Below, piece by piece: positions 35,904-44,235 of a stretch of DNA of 64,000 bases. The number at the start of each line of letters is the position of its first letter. The stretch's first letter is position 1. The notes beneath the pieces were generated by a model that had not been told where the DNA came from, searched no databases, and saw only the letters and a list, made by a program, of their open reading frames with translations. A program made the position numbers and the translations under genes. Source of the stretch: Candidatus Sericytochromatia bacterium S15B-MN24 CBMW_12. Lineage in GTDB: Bacteria; Cyanobacteriota; Sericytochromatia; S15B-MN24; UBA4093. The stretch covers positions 1 through 64,000 of the forward strand of contig DAZV01000045.1 of the NCBI GenBank assembly GCA_002083825.1, in the 5' to 3' direction.

Positions 35904-36947
35904 ATGGCAAGTCGGAAGTTCGGAATCGCGTTGGCCCTGTTCGGTGCCCTCATGGCTGCCGGCTGCGGTGCGGACTACCAGCTGGCGCCCCTCAAGGCGA
36001 AGTCGGCCCTTGGAACCTCGATCGTCGATCAGACCGGGGCTGTCCAGATCCAGATGCGCAACCCCTACCAACTTCAGGCCACCCTCGCGCAGGTCAAGTT
36101 CGTCTCCTTCACGCTGGAGGGCCCCAAGGTCCCCAAGCGGATCCAGACGCTGGCCTTCACCACGCAGAACGTCACCTTCGATCAGCTCCCCGCCGGCGCC
36201 CTGAAACTCACGGTCGAGGCTCAGGACGAGGCCAAGGCTAGCCTCGGGTCCTCGAGCCAGGACCTGATCATCGAACCCGGCAAGGTCACCACCGCCCCGG
36301 TCAAGATCACGCTCGCTCCCGAGCTGACCGGTGGCATCGCGATCGATCTCGACATCGTCGAGGCGGGTTCCGATCCCCTTCCGACCCCGACCCCGACCCC
36401 CGTTCCGACTCCCACCCCGGGCCTGCCGCCGGCGACGTCCTGGCAGGACGGCTTCGATAGCCTCTGGGGCCTCGATAACTGGACCACCGCCTACACCAAG
36501 GGAACCTACAGCACGGTAACGACGCCTACCACCAACTGGAGCCTCTCGGCATCCGCGGCCCACGCCGGCTCCTACGGCGCAACCCCCGGCGGCCATCAAG
36601 GCCAGGTCGCCGATCCCGGCACCTACTCCATGACCCTCGCCGCGGGCATCGACGCCTCGCGCTTCGCCAACCCCACGCTCCGCTTCGATGTTCGCAACTT
36701 CTTCCCCAAGAGCTACTTCAAGTCGTCCACCTTCGCGGTCGAAGCTTCGAACGACGGCTGGAACTGGACGAAGGTCTATGAACTGACCGAAGAGACTCGC
36801 GATTGGAATGCCGTCGAGGTGAGCTTGGCTCAGTTCAAGGCCCCGGGCCTGAAGGTACGCTTCGTCTTCGGATACGCCGCGCTGTTCTCGGGGGCCACCC
36901 CGCTGGCGGCCCCGCACGTGGACAACGTCGTCATCGGCGAAAAGTAA
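35904..36947 (+). CDS. Lipoprotein with TP-repeat linker and beta-sandwich domain
   Basis: A 347-residue protein with a strong ribosome site (GAGGAGG). Residues 1-21 are a lipoprotein signal ending in AAGC. About 25-150 is a beta-rich domain. A (T-P)n linker (LPTPTPTPVPTPTPG) follows at 155-172, then a domain rich in Trp/Asn/Thr (WQDGFDSLWGLDNW, ending HVDNVVIGEK), like galactose-binding or MAM-type jellyrolls. It is probably anchored in the outer membrane and facing outward. The function is not known. Confidence 0.65.
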   Translation: MASRKFGIALALFGALMAAGCGADYQLAPLKAKSALGTSIVDQTGAVQIQMRNPYQLQATLAQVKFVSFTLEGPKVPKRIQTLAFTTQNVTFDQLPAGALKLTVEAQDEAKASLGSSSQDLIIEPGKVTTAPVKITLAPELTGGIAIDLDIVEAGSDPLPTPTPTPVPTPTPGLPPATSWQDGFDSLWGLDNWTTAYTKGTYSTVTTPTTNWSLSASAAHAGSYGATPGGHQGQVADPGTYSMTLAAGIDASRFANPTLRFDVRNFFPKSYFKSSTFAVEASNDGWNWTKVYELTEETRDWNAVEVSLAQFKAPGLKVRFVFGYAALFSGATPLAAPHVDNVVIGEK

Positions 36948-36953
36948 CGTAGA

Positions 36954-36993
36954 AAAAGCGCCCCTCGGTCCAATCGGGCCGAGGGGCGCTTTT
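36954..36993 (+). terminator. Terminator after the lipoprotein gene
   Basis: A 15-bp stem (36954-36968 with 36979-36993), ending in TTTT. Confidence 0.8.
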
Positions 36994-37034
36994 CATGTGG
37001 GCGCTATTTTTTAGGGACTATTTTCGGGGTTGGC

Positions 37035-37075
37035 CGAGACCTTTGGGGATTAGCCGAGGCCGAGGAGGCTTGCGC
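37035..37075. repeat. Imperfect duplication across the 37050 stop codon
   Basis: GGGGTTGGCCGAGA and GGGGATTAGCCGAGG lie next to each other. The second contains the stop codon of the minus-strand gene. Confidence 0.5.
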
Positions 37076-38756
37076 CGTTCGACAGGTCCCGGAGGCGGGC
37101 GGAGTTCACCGGGTGCTCGATGAAGCCTTCGTCGGCGACGGCGAAGGTATGGAGCATGACCTGGTCATGGGCGCGGATGGCGGTGTAGAGATCCTCGGTT
37201 TCGACCTGGCTTTCACCCTTGCGGAACTTGCGGTAGCGGGCGTAGAGGCTGACCGAGCGGTAGGCCAACAGGACGAGCTGGAAGTTGAAGACGGCTCCGA
37301 GCTTGCCCAGGTGGCGCTTCTGGAAAAGGACCCGCCGGATGAAACGGGTGAGGAGATCGGAGCCTTCGGCATCCGGCTGAAGATCCGGGACGGCGACTAT
37401 CAGGTTGGCGTAGTCGGCGTCGAACTCCTTGTAATCGAAGAGCTCATCGAGATGTCCCTTGCTGCTGAGCATGAGGATGGTCAGTAGCTTGACCATTTCG
37501 TCCTGGGAGTCGATGCTTTCGGCAATGTCGATGGGCGGGGCCTGGGCGAGTCGCTCCCAGGCGTCAGAGATCCAGGCGTCATCGTCTTGGACGACTTCGC
37601 GGCTGGATTCGAGCAGGACCATGAAGCGATAGGCGTCGATCAGACGGTTGTAGTGGGGGAGTGCGCTCCGGTCGAGGATGTCGAGCAGGCGCTGTTCGAT
37701 CTGGCGGTAGGCGTTCCAGGAAATGGCGTCGGACCACTGGGCCCAGGGCACGCGGTCCTCGACGCGTGGGACGGCGCCTTGAAGCCGGCGGAAGCGGGTG
37801 AGAATGTTCTCCTCGCGCTCGGTGAAGGGCTGTCCCTGGTTGGAGGCCGAGGACCGGCAGACGAAGCTGGTGTAGGCGCAGACGCCGTCGGGGGTTTCGG
37901 TGAAGGTGAAGGGGTAGGTTTCGCAGACGAGGACGACGGGCCGGCCCAGGGTGGCGTGGACGCCGCAGATCTTGCGGGCGCCGTCATCGACGGGCAGGTG
38001 GAAGACGCAGGAGTCGGTCTCGTTGACGGCGAAGCTGATGCGGCTGGCTTCTTCGTCGTCGCGGGGGGGCAGCTCGCGGAAGAGTTCCTTGCCTTCGAGT
38101 CCGGTGATGACGCCATTCCACTGCACGAACTGGAGGGCTTCGTGGGCTTCCTTTGGGATCTCGACGCCCCAGCGTCCGACGTGGCAGCATTCGCCGCGAT
38201 CCTGGCAGGTGAAGCGGCTTTCGGGGAGGGCGATGAGCTTGGGGGGGGCTTCGGGCCAGAGGCGACGGACCATGAGGTCGAGGGGGTGGTAGGCGAGCTT
38301 GTTGTCGCGTTGGGCGAGCTCTCCCCAGACGCGGGCCTGCAGTTCGGGCCAGCTGCGCAGCGAGTCGGCTTCGCGAGGGATCAGGCCCATGATCAACCAG
38401 CCGGAGGGATTCTCGGTCTCCGAGTCGCGGGCGCTCTTGCACCATGCGAGGACGTCGAATTCGCGGTTGGCGGCATCGGTCACGCGGAGGGCGGCGACGA
38501 AGTCTTCCTCGGTGGGGGCGTGGCCCTCGGGGTCGATGGCCAGCAGGCGGTAGGGTTTTGGGTCTCCCTCGTCGAAGGCCGTCTGGTACTCGGTGGCGGT
38601 CAGGGCGCCTCGGGGGGCGATCCGATCTCCGGCGGTGACCAGGGCGTCGGGGGAGTAGCATGCCAGGTGATCGGCGTAGCGGCCATCGGCGTAGGACCGG
38701 AAATAGTCCTCGATGAGTCGCTTTGCCTCCGACGGGAGCGTCTTGCTGGAGATCAT
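37050..38756 (-). CDS. NTF2-like plus YkgJ-type cysteine-cluster protein
   Basis: A 568-residue protein. Residues 1-140 look like a SnoaL/NTF2-type cone fold (IEDYFRSYADGRYADHLACY). The middle is a YkgJ/FliB-type cysteine cluster: FTCQDRGECC at about 185-194, then DSCVFH, KICGVH, CETYPF and CAYTSFVC, with cysteines spaced to hold a metal (iron-sulphur or zinc). The C-terminal 250 residues are helical. FliB, a flagellin lysine methylase, belongs to this broad group, which is of interest near a flagellar-type gene, but identity is not shown. It is monocistronic and divergent from the 81-residue gene. Confidence 0.65.
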   Translation of the reverse strand: MISSKTLPSEAKRLIEDYFRSYADGRYADHLACYSPDALVTAGDRIAPRGALTATEYQTAFDEGDPKPYRLLAIDPEGHAPTEEDFVAALRVTDAANREFDVLAWCKSARDSETENPSGWLIMGLIPREADSLRSWPELQARVWGELAQRDNKLAYHPLDLMVRRLWPEAPPKLIALPESRFTCQDRGECCHVGRWGVEIPKEAHEALQFVQWNGVITGLEGKELFRELPPRDDEEASRISFAVNETDSCVFHLPVDDGARKICGVHATLGRPVVLVCETYPFTFTETPDGVCAYTSFVCRSSASNQGQPFTEREENILTRFRRLQGAVPRVEDRVPWAQWSDAISWNAYRQIEQRLLDILDRSALPHYNRLIDAYRFMVLLESSREVVQDDDAWISDAWERLAQAPPIDIAESIDSQDEMVKLLTILMLSSKGHLDELFDYKEFDADYANLIVAVPDLQPDAEGSDLLTRFIRRVLFQKRHLGKLGAVFNFQLVLLAYRSVSLYARYRKFRKGESQVETEDLYTAIRAHDQVMLHTFAVADEGFIEHPVNSARLRDLSNGASLLGLG

Positions 38757-38913
38757 CAGGTGGCACCTCGGTTTGAGAGAGAGGGCGTACGACCTTACAA
38801 TGATAACACGGGCAGGATGTCGCCTTTGCCTTTACGATAACGCCCGGGTCTTTGTTAGGAGCGGGTTGGGTCGGATGGGTTTTGTTAGGGGTGGGTGATC
38901 GTTTTCGAGGCGG
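38757..38913. other. Intergenic region between divergent genes
   Basis: Contains two copies of TTTGTTAGG(A/G)GYGGGT at about 38852-38895 and no coding potential I can support. The minus-strand promoter of the 37050 gene should lie here but has no clear consensus. Confidence 0.4.
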
Positions 38914-39091
38914 GCGTCAAGCCTTTGTGAAACCTCCATTAAGCGGCGAAGGAAGCGAGAGATCGGAGGGTATAGTGAAACTGTGAGCGGTTCAGCCCCC
39001 ACCACCCGAGGCGAGTCCGAGGGAATGAGGGAACCGCCGGAAGTGGGTACCGTCCCCGATCAGGGACCTGAACGTACTAAGGAGGCTGAAC
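38914..39091 (+). promoter_or_regulatory. Promoter and structured leader, copy 1
   Basis: Starts CAAGCCTTTGTGAAACCT and CCATTAA, then a shared segment with a -10-like TATAGT at 38971. The leader can pair GCGGTTC (about 38987) with GAACCGC (about 39030) around an internal loop. A perfect ribosome site AAGGAGG lies 6 bp before the gene. The counterpart before copy 2 (39954-40127) conserves the promoter and stem ends but differs inside. Confidence 0.55.
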
Positions 39092-39337
39092 ATGGCACTT
39101 GGCGGAGCAGATGTCGTCAACACTAACGCCTACAACGGCATGGTCAACGCGACCAACGTTGCGGGTAAGCTCATGGACAAGATGGACAACCTGGTCAAGC
39201 AGTTGGCCGGCGCCGATGCCGCCACGGCTCAGCAGATTCAGGCTCAGCTCACCCAGCTCGGCCGCGTCTTCGACCTCGTGATGCGCGTCATGGAGCAGAT
39301 CAAGCAGTCCTGGCAGGCCTACACCTCGGTCCGTTAA
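39092..39337 (+). CDS. 81-residue helical protein, T3SS-needle-like, copy 1
   Basis: A small protein (MALGGADVVNTNAYNG, ending QAYTSVR) made of two amphipathic helices joined by a short turn (LAGADAATA). It has no signal peptide and no Cys. Size (81 residues), helix-turn-helix-only build, a polar N-terminus and a C-terminus ending in a helix are those of type III needle subunits (PrgI, MxiH, YscF), but the sequence itself is not diagnostic. Strong signals for high expression (AAGGAGG, own terminator) fit a structural subunit. A protein-identical copy lies 1,036 bp downstream. Alternatives are a WXG100-like protein (no W-x-G seen) or an unrelated filament subunit. Confidence 0.5.
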   Translation: MALGGADVVNTNAYNGMVNATNVAGKLMDKMDNLVKQLAGADAATAQQIQAQLTQLGRVFDLVMRVMEQIKQSWQAYTSVR

Positions 39338-39389
39338 CGCCTTCGGCTGTCTCGCGACAGTCCGTTCGCCTCGGCCCACCGTTCACCTT

Positions 39390-39415
39390 GGCCCACCGTT
39401 CGCGGTGGGCCTTTT
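39390..39415 (+). terminator. Terminator of copy 1
   Basis: An 8-bp stem GGCCCACC/GGTGGGCC with loop GTTCGC, then TTTT. The left arm is present twice (39373 and 39390), unlike copy 2. Confidence 0.8.
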
Positions 39416-39424
39416 GCCATCTCA

Positions 39425-39740
39425 ACTTCCGCTAGTCATCCCCCCTCGATGGGGGGATTATGGGGGGTGGGCGCCTGCGGCTAAAGACTATGTACGGCGA
39501 AGCCATGGCCCCTAATCTTCCGCTAATCCGCCCCCCTCGATGGGGGGCTACGGGGGGTGAGCGCCTGCGGCTAAAGACTATGTACGGCGAAGCCATGGCG
39601 TTCCTTATTATTTATTATTTCTGAATCACCATGGGGAGAGATAAGGAACCTGGGATCAGTAACACCCCCCCCCATTGGGCCTGCGGGCCCAGTTAGGCTG
39701 CGCCTGAACAAGGGGGGGGATCTAGGGGAAGCTCCCCTTC
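39425..39740. repeat. Dispersed GC-rich repeat, copies C1 and C2 with right arm
   Basis: Two units (about 39426-39510 and 39515-39608), each CCCCCCTCGATGGGGGG with GCGCCTGCGGCTAAAGAC and TACGGCGAAGCCATGGC, then TTATTATTTATTATTTCTG and the right arm GGAACCTGGGATCAGTAAC. C- and G-runs enclose a GGGCCTGCGGGCCC palindrome. It lies between the two copies of the 81-residue gene. The rest of 39741-39953 shows no gene. Confidence 0.8.
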
Positions 39741-39953
39741 GGGGTTGAGGAAGAAGATCGCAGCCCATGCGATTCCTCCGCCAGGAAACGCTGCGGGCCT
39801 TGGGACTGCGGAAGCCCTTGAGTTTCGCCGGCCATTTCTCAGGGGCGACGCCTCGATAGTCGGCGCGGGTCCCGATTGTTAACGAGGGCTCTTTCGTTAA
39901 GTCGAGATTTGGAGAGGCGGGTAATGTTGGGAGCAGGGGCACGTTTGAGAAGC

Positions 39954-40127
39954 GGGCATCAAGCCTTTGTGAAACCTTCATTAATTGGCACATGAAGCGA
40001 GAGATCGGAGGGTATAGAGAAACTGTGAGCGGTTCACCCCCAGCATCCGGGCTCAGTCCGGGACGAGGAAGCCGCCGGAGTTGGTAGAATTCCTGGGTGA
40101 AGACCCGAGCATACAAGGAGGCTGAAC
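39954..40127 (+). promoter_or_regulatory. Promoter and structured leader, copy 2
   Basis: Repeats the copy 1 promoter (CAAGCCTTTGTGAAACCT, CATTAA, GAGAGATCGGAGGGTATAG at 39998-40017). The leader keeps GCGGTTC and a matching GAAGCCGC, but the sequence between and after has diverged by substitutions and indels. Confidence 0.55.
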
Positions 40128-40373
40128 ATGGCACTTGGCGGAGCAGATGTCGTCAACACTAACGCCTACAACGGCATGGTCAACGCGACCAACGTTGCGG
40201 GTAAGCTCATGGACAAGATGGACAACCTGGTCAAGCAGTTGGCCGGCGCCGATGCCGCCACGGCTCAGCAGATTCAGGCTCAGCTCACCCAGCTCGGCCG
40301 CGTGTTCGACCTCGTAATGCGCGTCATGGAGCAGATCAAGCAGTCCTGGCAGGCTTACACCTCGGTCCGTTAA
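40128..40373 (+). CDS. 81-residue helical protein, T3SS-needle-like, copy 2
   Basis: Encodes exactly the same 81 residues as the gene at 39092, with only about three silent base changes (for example GTC/GTG, GTG/GTA and GCC/GCT codons). The same ribosome site and terminator follow the same layout. The leaders have diverged more than the coding region, which suggests either gene conversion or strong selection on the protein. The role is as for copy 1, and a doubled gene dose would suit a polymerising subunit. Confidence 0.5.
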   Translation: MALGGADVVNTNAYNGMVNATNVAGKLMDKMDNLVKQLAGADAATAQQIQAQLTQLGRVFDLVMRVMEQIKQSWQAYTSVR

Positions 40374-40408
40374 TGCCTTCGGCTGTTTCACGACAGTCCG
40401 TTCGCCTC

Positions 40409-40435
40409 GGCCCACCGTTCGCGGTGGGCCTTTTA
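40409..40435 (+). terminator. Terminator of copy 2
   Basis: The same 8-bp stem and GTTCGC loop as copy 1, followed by TTTTAC. Confidence 0.8.
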
Positions 40436-40563
40436 CTTGTTTTTTCCTCAGGACGCGTCAAATCGGGTAGGGGTCGAGCGATCGAGGGTAGGATAAGCTA
40501 GAATGCCGTATGAAAAGCGGATCGTTCTTAAACGCCAGTCTCAGAAAGGAACCAGGGTTCGCG

Positions 40564-41400
40564 ATGGAAGAGAACAAGCGCCCACCCAGCCTTGAATCGC
40601 TGGAGCGAGAACTCAAGGTTCGCAAGGCGGAGGTCGAAGCGAAGCTCAATGATCTCAAGTCGATGTTGAGCTACATCCAGCCTCGTGTGCAAGCGGATCA
40701 ACAGGAGCTCGAACAGCTCAAGAGGGGGCCGCAGAGCCCTGATAGTCAACAGCGTATCCAGATTCTCGAGAAGAAGATGGGGATCATCATGCCGGTCCTC
40801 AGGGCCACCGATGCCCTTCCGGGACTGAGCGGCGGCAGCCTGGTGAATGCTCCTGCCGAAGTGAGCAAGCGCATGACCGGACAGCTGAACCTCGAAATCA
40901 GCATCACCGAGTGCGAGATGGTCGTGGCGAACGCTCAGCAGTTCCTTTCGATGCTCGCTCCCAAGGCCGAGGTCCTCCGTTTCTTGGTTGGCCAGCCTGC
41001 CAAGGTTCCGGCCAATTTCCAGGCCGCAGCGCGCCAGTTCAAGGCAAAGCTTGCCCAGAAGCCGGCAGTTCTTCAAGCCGTTCAGCGCGCCATTCACTTC
41101 TATGACGAGGCCGTGGCGCTCTATCGCTCCGAGGCGCCTCAAGTGGCCAACCTTCGTGGGATGGAGAAGCGGGACGTCGCCCAGTTGATTCCCGCACTCA
41201 AGACGGGTCAACTCGCCGGCAAGATGAACAACCTTCGAAAGCTCAACGAACTCTTCCAGGCCGAGCCTGCGCTTGCCCAGTTCTTCGCGCCCCTTCCCGA
41301 TGTCGACATTCCTCTCAACGAGGCGGTCGCGACCAAGGCGACGAGCAAGCCTTTGACCGGGCGGCTCATGGACATGCTGGGGCTCGGCAAGCAGGGATAG
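40564..41400 (+). CDS. Helical coiled-coil protein downstream of the needle-like genes
   Basis: A 278-residue soluble protein, almost all helical. An N-terminal coiled coil (about 10-60: LERELKVRKAEVEAKLNDLK) is followed by helical bundles and a C-terminal tail (GRLMDMLGLGKQG). No membrane segment or signal. I do not recognise a family. It is the next gene after the needle-like copy 2, in the same direction, so it may be a chaperone, tip or regulator of the same system, which is inference from position only. The start is uncertain: ATG at 40564, or an in-frame ATG at 40510 with no clear ribosome site. Confidence 0.5.
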   Translation: MEENKRPPSLESLERELKVRKAEVEAKLNDLKSMLSYIQPRVQADQQELEQLKRGPQSPDSQQRIQILEKKMGIIMPVLRATDALPGLSGGSLVNAPAEVSKRMTGQLNLEISITECEMVVANAQQFLSMLAPKAEVLRFLVGQPAKVPANFQAAARQFKAKLAQKPAVLQAVQRAIHFYDEAVALYRSEAPQVANLRGMEKRDVAQLIPALKTGQLAGKMNNLRKLNELFQAEPALAQFFAPLPDVDIPLNEAVATKATSKPLTGRLMDMLGLGKQG

Positions 41401-41456
41401 CCCGCGCGGGCGCTTGCAGAACCGGCCCATGTTCGGCTGGTGTTTCCGGGTGCTGA

Positions 41457-41556
41457 AGACTTCGTCAAGCCTTCGTTAAACCACGCAGCTATTCTCTCCC
41501 GCAGGGAATAACCATGACATGGGCGGGTGATGCCGCGAGAGAATACGGAGGACTTG
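41457..41556 (+). promoter_or_regulatory. Leader of the VWD-like gene with long inverted repeat
   Basis: Begins GTCAAGCCTTCGTTAAACC, similar to the motif before the 81-residue genes. ATTCTCTC (about 41491) pairs with GAGAGAAT (about 41538), enclosing most of the leader. GGAGG then precedes the start by 6 bp. Confidence 0.45.
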
Positions 41557-42504
41557 ATGAGCGATATGGCCGTTAACCCCAACGCAACCGCGGTTTGGTC
41601 GACCTTGCCGGCTGCACCTGCTGCTCCGGCGGCGGCTCCCGCAGCTCCCGCGGCTGCCGCCGCACCCGGCGGGTCGGCTCCGGCCGGTGACTCTTCCTCG
41701 GTAAGTGGCGCGAGCCGGCTCTACACGGAGATCTGGAATGGCGACATCGGGAAGCCGTCCACGGCTATCCCGCAGAAGCCCGCCGTCGAGCAAGCTGGCT
41801 GGGCCGATCCTCCCGTCACCGAGCGCTGGAATGGCGAAATCACCTTTCCGGATCCCCCGAAACCCCCGATCGAGGGCGCTTCCTTCCGCTCGTGGGGCGA
41901 TCCTCACGAGGTTTCCGGTGACGGTCTCAAGTATGACAACATGTTGACCGGGACCTTCACGGCCTTCAAGAGCGCCAGCGGGGATCTCGAGCTCCAGAAG
42001 TTCCAGGAGAAAGACGAGGCGGGCCGCTGGGCGGGCGCCACCCTCAACAAGGCTGCGGGAATCAAGGTTGGCGACAACGCCATCTCCTACGATATCCGGA
42101 ACGATCAGCTCATGGTCAACGGTCAGCAGGTCTCGACCAGGCCCGGATCCAGCTTCCAGTTGCCGGACGGCGGCAGCGTCAGCGTGGGGACCGATGGTAA
42201 CATCAGCGTCAACTCGGCCCTGGGCGACACCATCACCATCAAGAAGAACGACGGCTACATCGACTTCGAGGGGTCGCTCGCGGCAGGCCGACCCGACGGA
42301 TCGGTCTTCGGCTCGCTGGGAACCTTCGACGCGGATACCGATCCTGCGAACGATCTGAAGCGTCCCGACGGCTCGGTCTTTCCTATCACCTACAACGCCA
42401 ACAAGAGCGCCAATAACCAGGTGATGGAGGGCCAGGCCCACGTCGATCAGTTCCTCGAACTGTGGCGGGTGCCGACCGCCATGGATTTGATTCCCACTCG
42501 GTAG
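41557..42504 (+). CDS. VWD-like domain protein 1
   Basis: A 315-residue protein without an obvious signal peptide. Residues 1-60 are Ala/Pro-rich. About 70-110 contains two short repeats (WNGDIGKPS and WNGEITFPD). About 120-290 is a von Willebrand D-like domain: SWGDPHEVSGDGLKYDNMLTG at its start (the G-D-P-H motif), GIKVGDN and QLMVNGQQV strands, and GTFDADTDPANDLKRPDG near the end (acidic, possibly Ca-binding). A paralogue lies on the other strand at 42765. ATG at 41557 follows GGAGG. It may be an exported adhesin or effector. Confidence 0.6.
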   Translation: MSDMAVNPNATAVWSTLPAAPAAPAAAPAAPAAAAAPGGSAPAGDSSSVSGASRLYTEIWNGDIGKPSTAIPQKPAVEQAGWADPPVTERWNGEITFPDPPKPPIEGASFRSWGDPHEVSGDGLKYDNMLTGTFTAFKSASGDLELQKFQEKDEAGRWAGATLNKAAGIKVGDNAISYDIRNDQLMVNGQQVSTRPGSSFQLPDGGSVSVGTDGNISVNSALGDTITIKKNDGYIDFEGSLAAGRPDGSVFGSLGTFDADTDPANDLKRPDGSVFPITYNANKSANNQVMEGQAHVDQFLELWRVPTAMDLIPTR

Positions 42505-42510
42505 TCGCTC

Positions 42511-42580
42511 TCACGTTCAAGGAACCTGGGAGCAGTAACACCCCCCCCCCTTCCCCCCCCATCAAGGGGGGGGATTCTTT
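42511..42580. repeat. Dispersed repeat, copy D (right arm only)
   Basis: AAGGAACCTGGGAGCAGTAACA followed by a C-run and a G-run, matching the right arm at 30.45 and 39.64 kb. Confidence 0.7.
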
Positions 42581-42605
42581 TTGGGGAGGAACTGGGAGCA
42601 GCGGC

Positions 42606-42645
42606 AACCCCGTATCATTGGTTGCCAACCAATGATACGGGGTTT
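42606..42645. terminator. Bidirectional terminator between the VWD-like genes
   Basis: An 18-bp perfect stem (42606-42623 with 42627-42644) with a 3-nt loop GCC, flanked by TTT on the plus side. It can serve both converging genes. Confidence 0.75.
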
Positions 42646-42712
42646 CGTGAAACCCTGGGACGTTTGGGGGGCGGGGAAAGGAGCCGAGGAGCCAAGGAGA
42701 AGCAGGCAGGAA

Positions 42713-42760
42713 TTTATCCCCCCCTTGCTCAGGCGCAGCCTAACTGGGCCATAGGAGACA
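42713..42760. repeat. Dispersed repeat, copy E (inverted partial)
   Basis: ATCCCCCCCTTGCTCAGGC then GCAGCCTAACTGGGCC is the reverse complement of the arm at about 39680-39723. It is the only copy seen in inverted orientation. Confidence 0.65.
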
Positions 42761-42764
42761 AGGG

Positions 42765-44093
42765 TTACGGGGTTTTCCAGTCCTTGAGGAAGGCATCCAG
42801 GTTGGGAGCGATCTTGCCGCTGCGGAGCTTCAGATCGTTTTCCGGGTTGGCGTCGGCATCGAAGGCTCCTGCCATGCCGCTCATCTCCCCTGCCTGGCGC
42901 TTGGCGCCGATGTTCCCGTAGAGGTCGAGGTAGCGGCCGCCGTTTTTTCGCTGGAGGATGAGCCAAGCGGTGCGATCGCCTTCGGGGGTGACGACCTGGA
43001 TTCTGGATGCGAACTTTCCTGGGGCGTACTCGCTGTTGGTCATTTCGAGGCGCCCGCCACTGGGGAGGGTGAGCTTCGAGCCGGCCTTGAAGGCTATCTT
43101 CTTGTCGTTGAGCGTGAGGATCTGGCTCGGGGCGTCGTAGGCGATGGTGTCGGCGTGGCACTTGATCGAGATGGCGGTGTTCCAGATGCCGTTGTCGCCC
43201 GGGATCTTGCCCTGGGTGTTTTGAACTTCGAACTTGCCGTCGGAGCTGCGGAGCAGGGTGAAGCGTCCCGCCAGCGAGGCGTCGAAGAGCTTGCCGTCAC
43301 CGGTGGTGACGTGAGGGTCGGCGACCACCTTCCAGCTTCGGCCGCCGACGCCTTCGGGCTTGGGAGTCGGCTTGGGGGGCGGTTCGGGTTCAGGCATGCC
43401 TGGCAGGCCGCCCAGACGCGCGGCGGTATGGGTGGGCGCGACGGGTTCGGGAGCCGGTTCGGGTTCGGGCTCGGGGATGCCTGGCAGGCCGCCCAGACGC
43501 GAAGCGGTGTGGGTAGGCGGAGCAGCGGGTTCGGGAACCGTGGGGAGGCCGCCGATCGGGGCGGGCGAGTGGTCGGGCTTCGGCGGTTCCGCGGGCACCG
43601 GCACGGGAGGGGTTGGCACCGGAGGTGCCGCCACGGGAGGTATCGCGACGGGAGGCGGCGGGGGCACCGGAAGCGGCGCCAGGACGACCGGTGGGGTATA
43701 GACGGGAGCTGGCGGAACGACCGGCGGCGGCTGGGTGGAAACCGACGGAGCGGTTCGCCATCGCGCTTCCCAGAGGGAGGTTTCGGGAGTTTCGGCCCAG
43801 AGCGTGGTGTAGCCCTGCGGGTTGGACGCAGGAACGACTTGGGCTTGGGTTGTGACTTGGGCCTGGGTGGCGACTTGGGTCTGGGGGGCGCCGGCGGCCT
43901 GGATGGCTTGCGGGGAGAACTGGGTGGCGTCCGGGCTCCATGCTTGCGGAGGGATGGCGACCGGGGGCGGAACGGCAACAGGCGGTTGGCCGGCAACGGG
44001 AAGCTGGACGGCAGGATTGAAAGTGGCGGGAGTTCCGGTTACGGGCACTCCCCAAGGGTTTGTCACCAGCGGGTTTCCTGCGCGATCGACCAT
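42765..44093 (-). CDS. VWD-like domain protein 2 with long proline-rich arm
   Basis: A 442-residue protein. Residues 1-250 are Pro/Ala/Val-rich and disordered, with three repeats of the type RLGGLPG(I/M)PEPE. Residues 255-440 form a VWD-like domain paralogous to the gene at 41557: VVADPHVTTGDGKLFDASLAG, LTLNDKKIAFKAG and GAFDADANPENDLKL. No signal peptide, so export would need another route. ATG at 44093 follows GGGGAGG. It converges on the first paralogue. Confidence 0.6.
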   Translation of the reverse strand: MVDRAGNPLVTNPWGVPVTGTPATFNPAVQLPVAGQPPVAVPPPVAIPPQAWSPDATQFSPQAIQAAGAPQTQVATQAQVTTQAQVVPASNPQGYTTLWAETPETSLWEARWRTAPSVSTQPPPVVPPAPVYTPPVVLAPLPVPPPPPVAIPPVAAPPVPTPPVPVPAEPPKPDHSPAPIGGLPTVPEPAAPPTHTASRLGGLPGIPEPEPEPAPEPVAPTHTAARLGGLPGMPEPEPPPKPTPKPEGVGGRSWKVVADPHVTTGDGKLFDASLAGRFTLLRSSDGKFEVQNTQGKIPGDNGIWNTAISIKCHADTIAYDAPSQILTLNDKKIAFKAGSKLTLPSGGRLEMTNSEYAPGKFASRIQVVTPEGDRTAWLILQRKNGGRYLDLYGNIGAKRQAGEMSGMAGAFDADANPENDLKLRSGKIAPNLDAFLKDWKTP

Positions 44094-44235
44094 CGTTTCC
44101 TCCCCGGCCCCCAAGGGCATCCTCTGCTATCTTTATTATGCCCGTTAGAGCCGGATTCTTGCCTCTTTCATGGGGCATGGTTAGAAGCGTTGCCAGTTGG
44201 GACATAATGCAGGTAGCGCGCAAGGGGAGGAACGG

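Noticed and set aside
39092-39337. WXG100 (ESAT-6-like) protein
   Set aside because: The size is near, but there is no W-x-G turn, and no EssC-type ATPase gene lies nearby.
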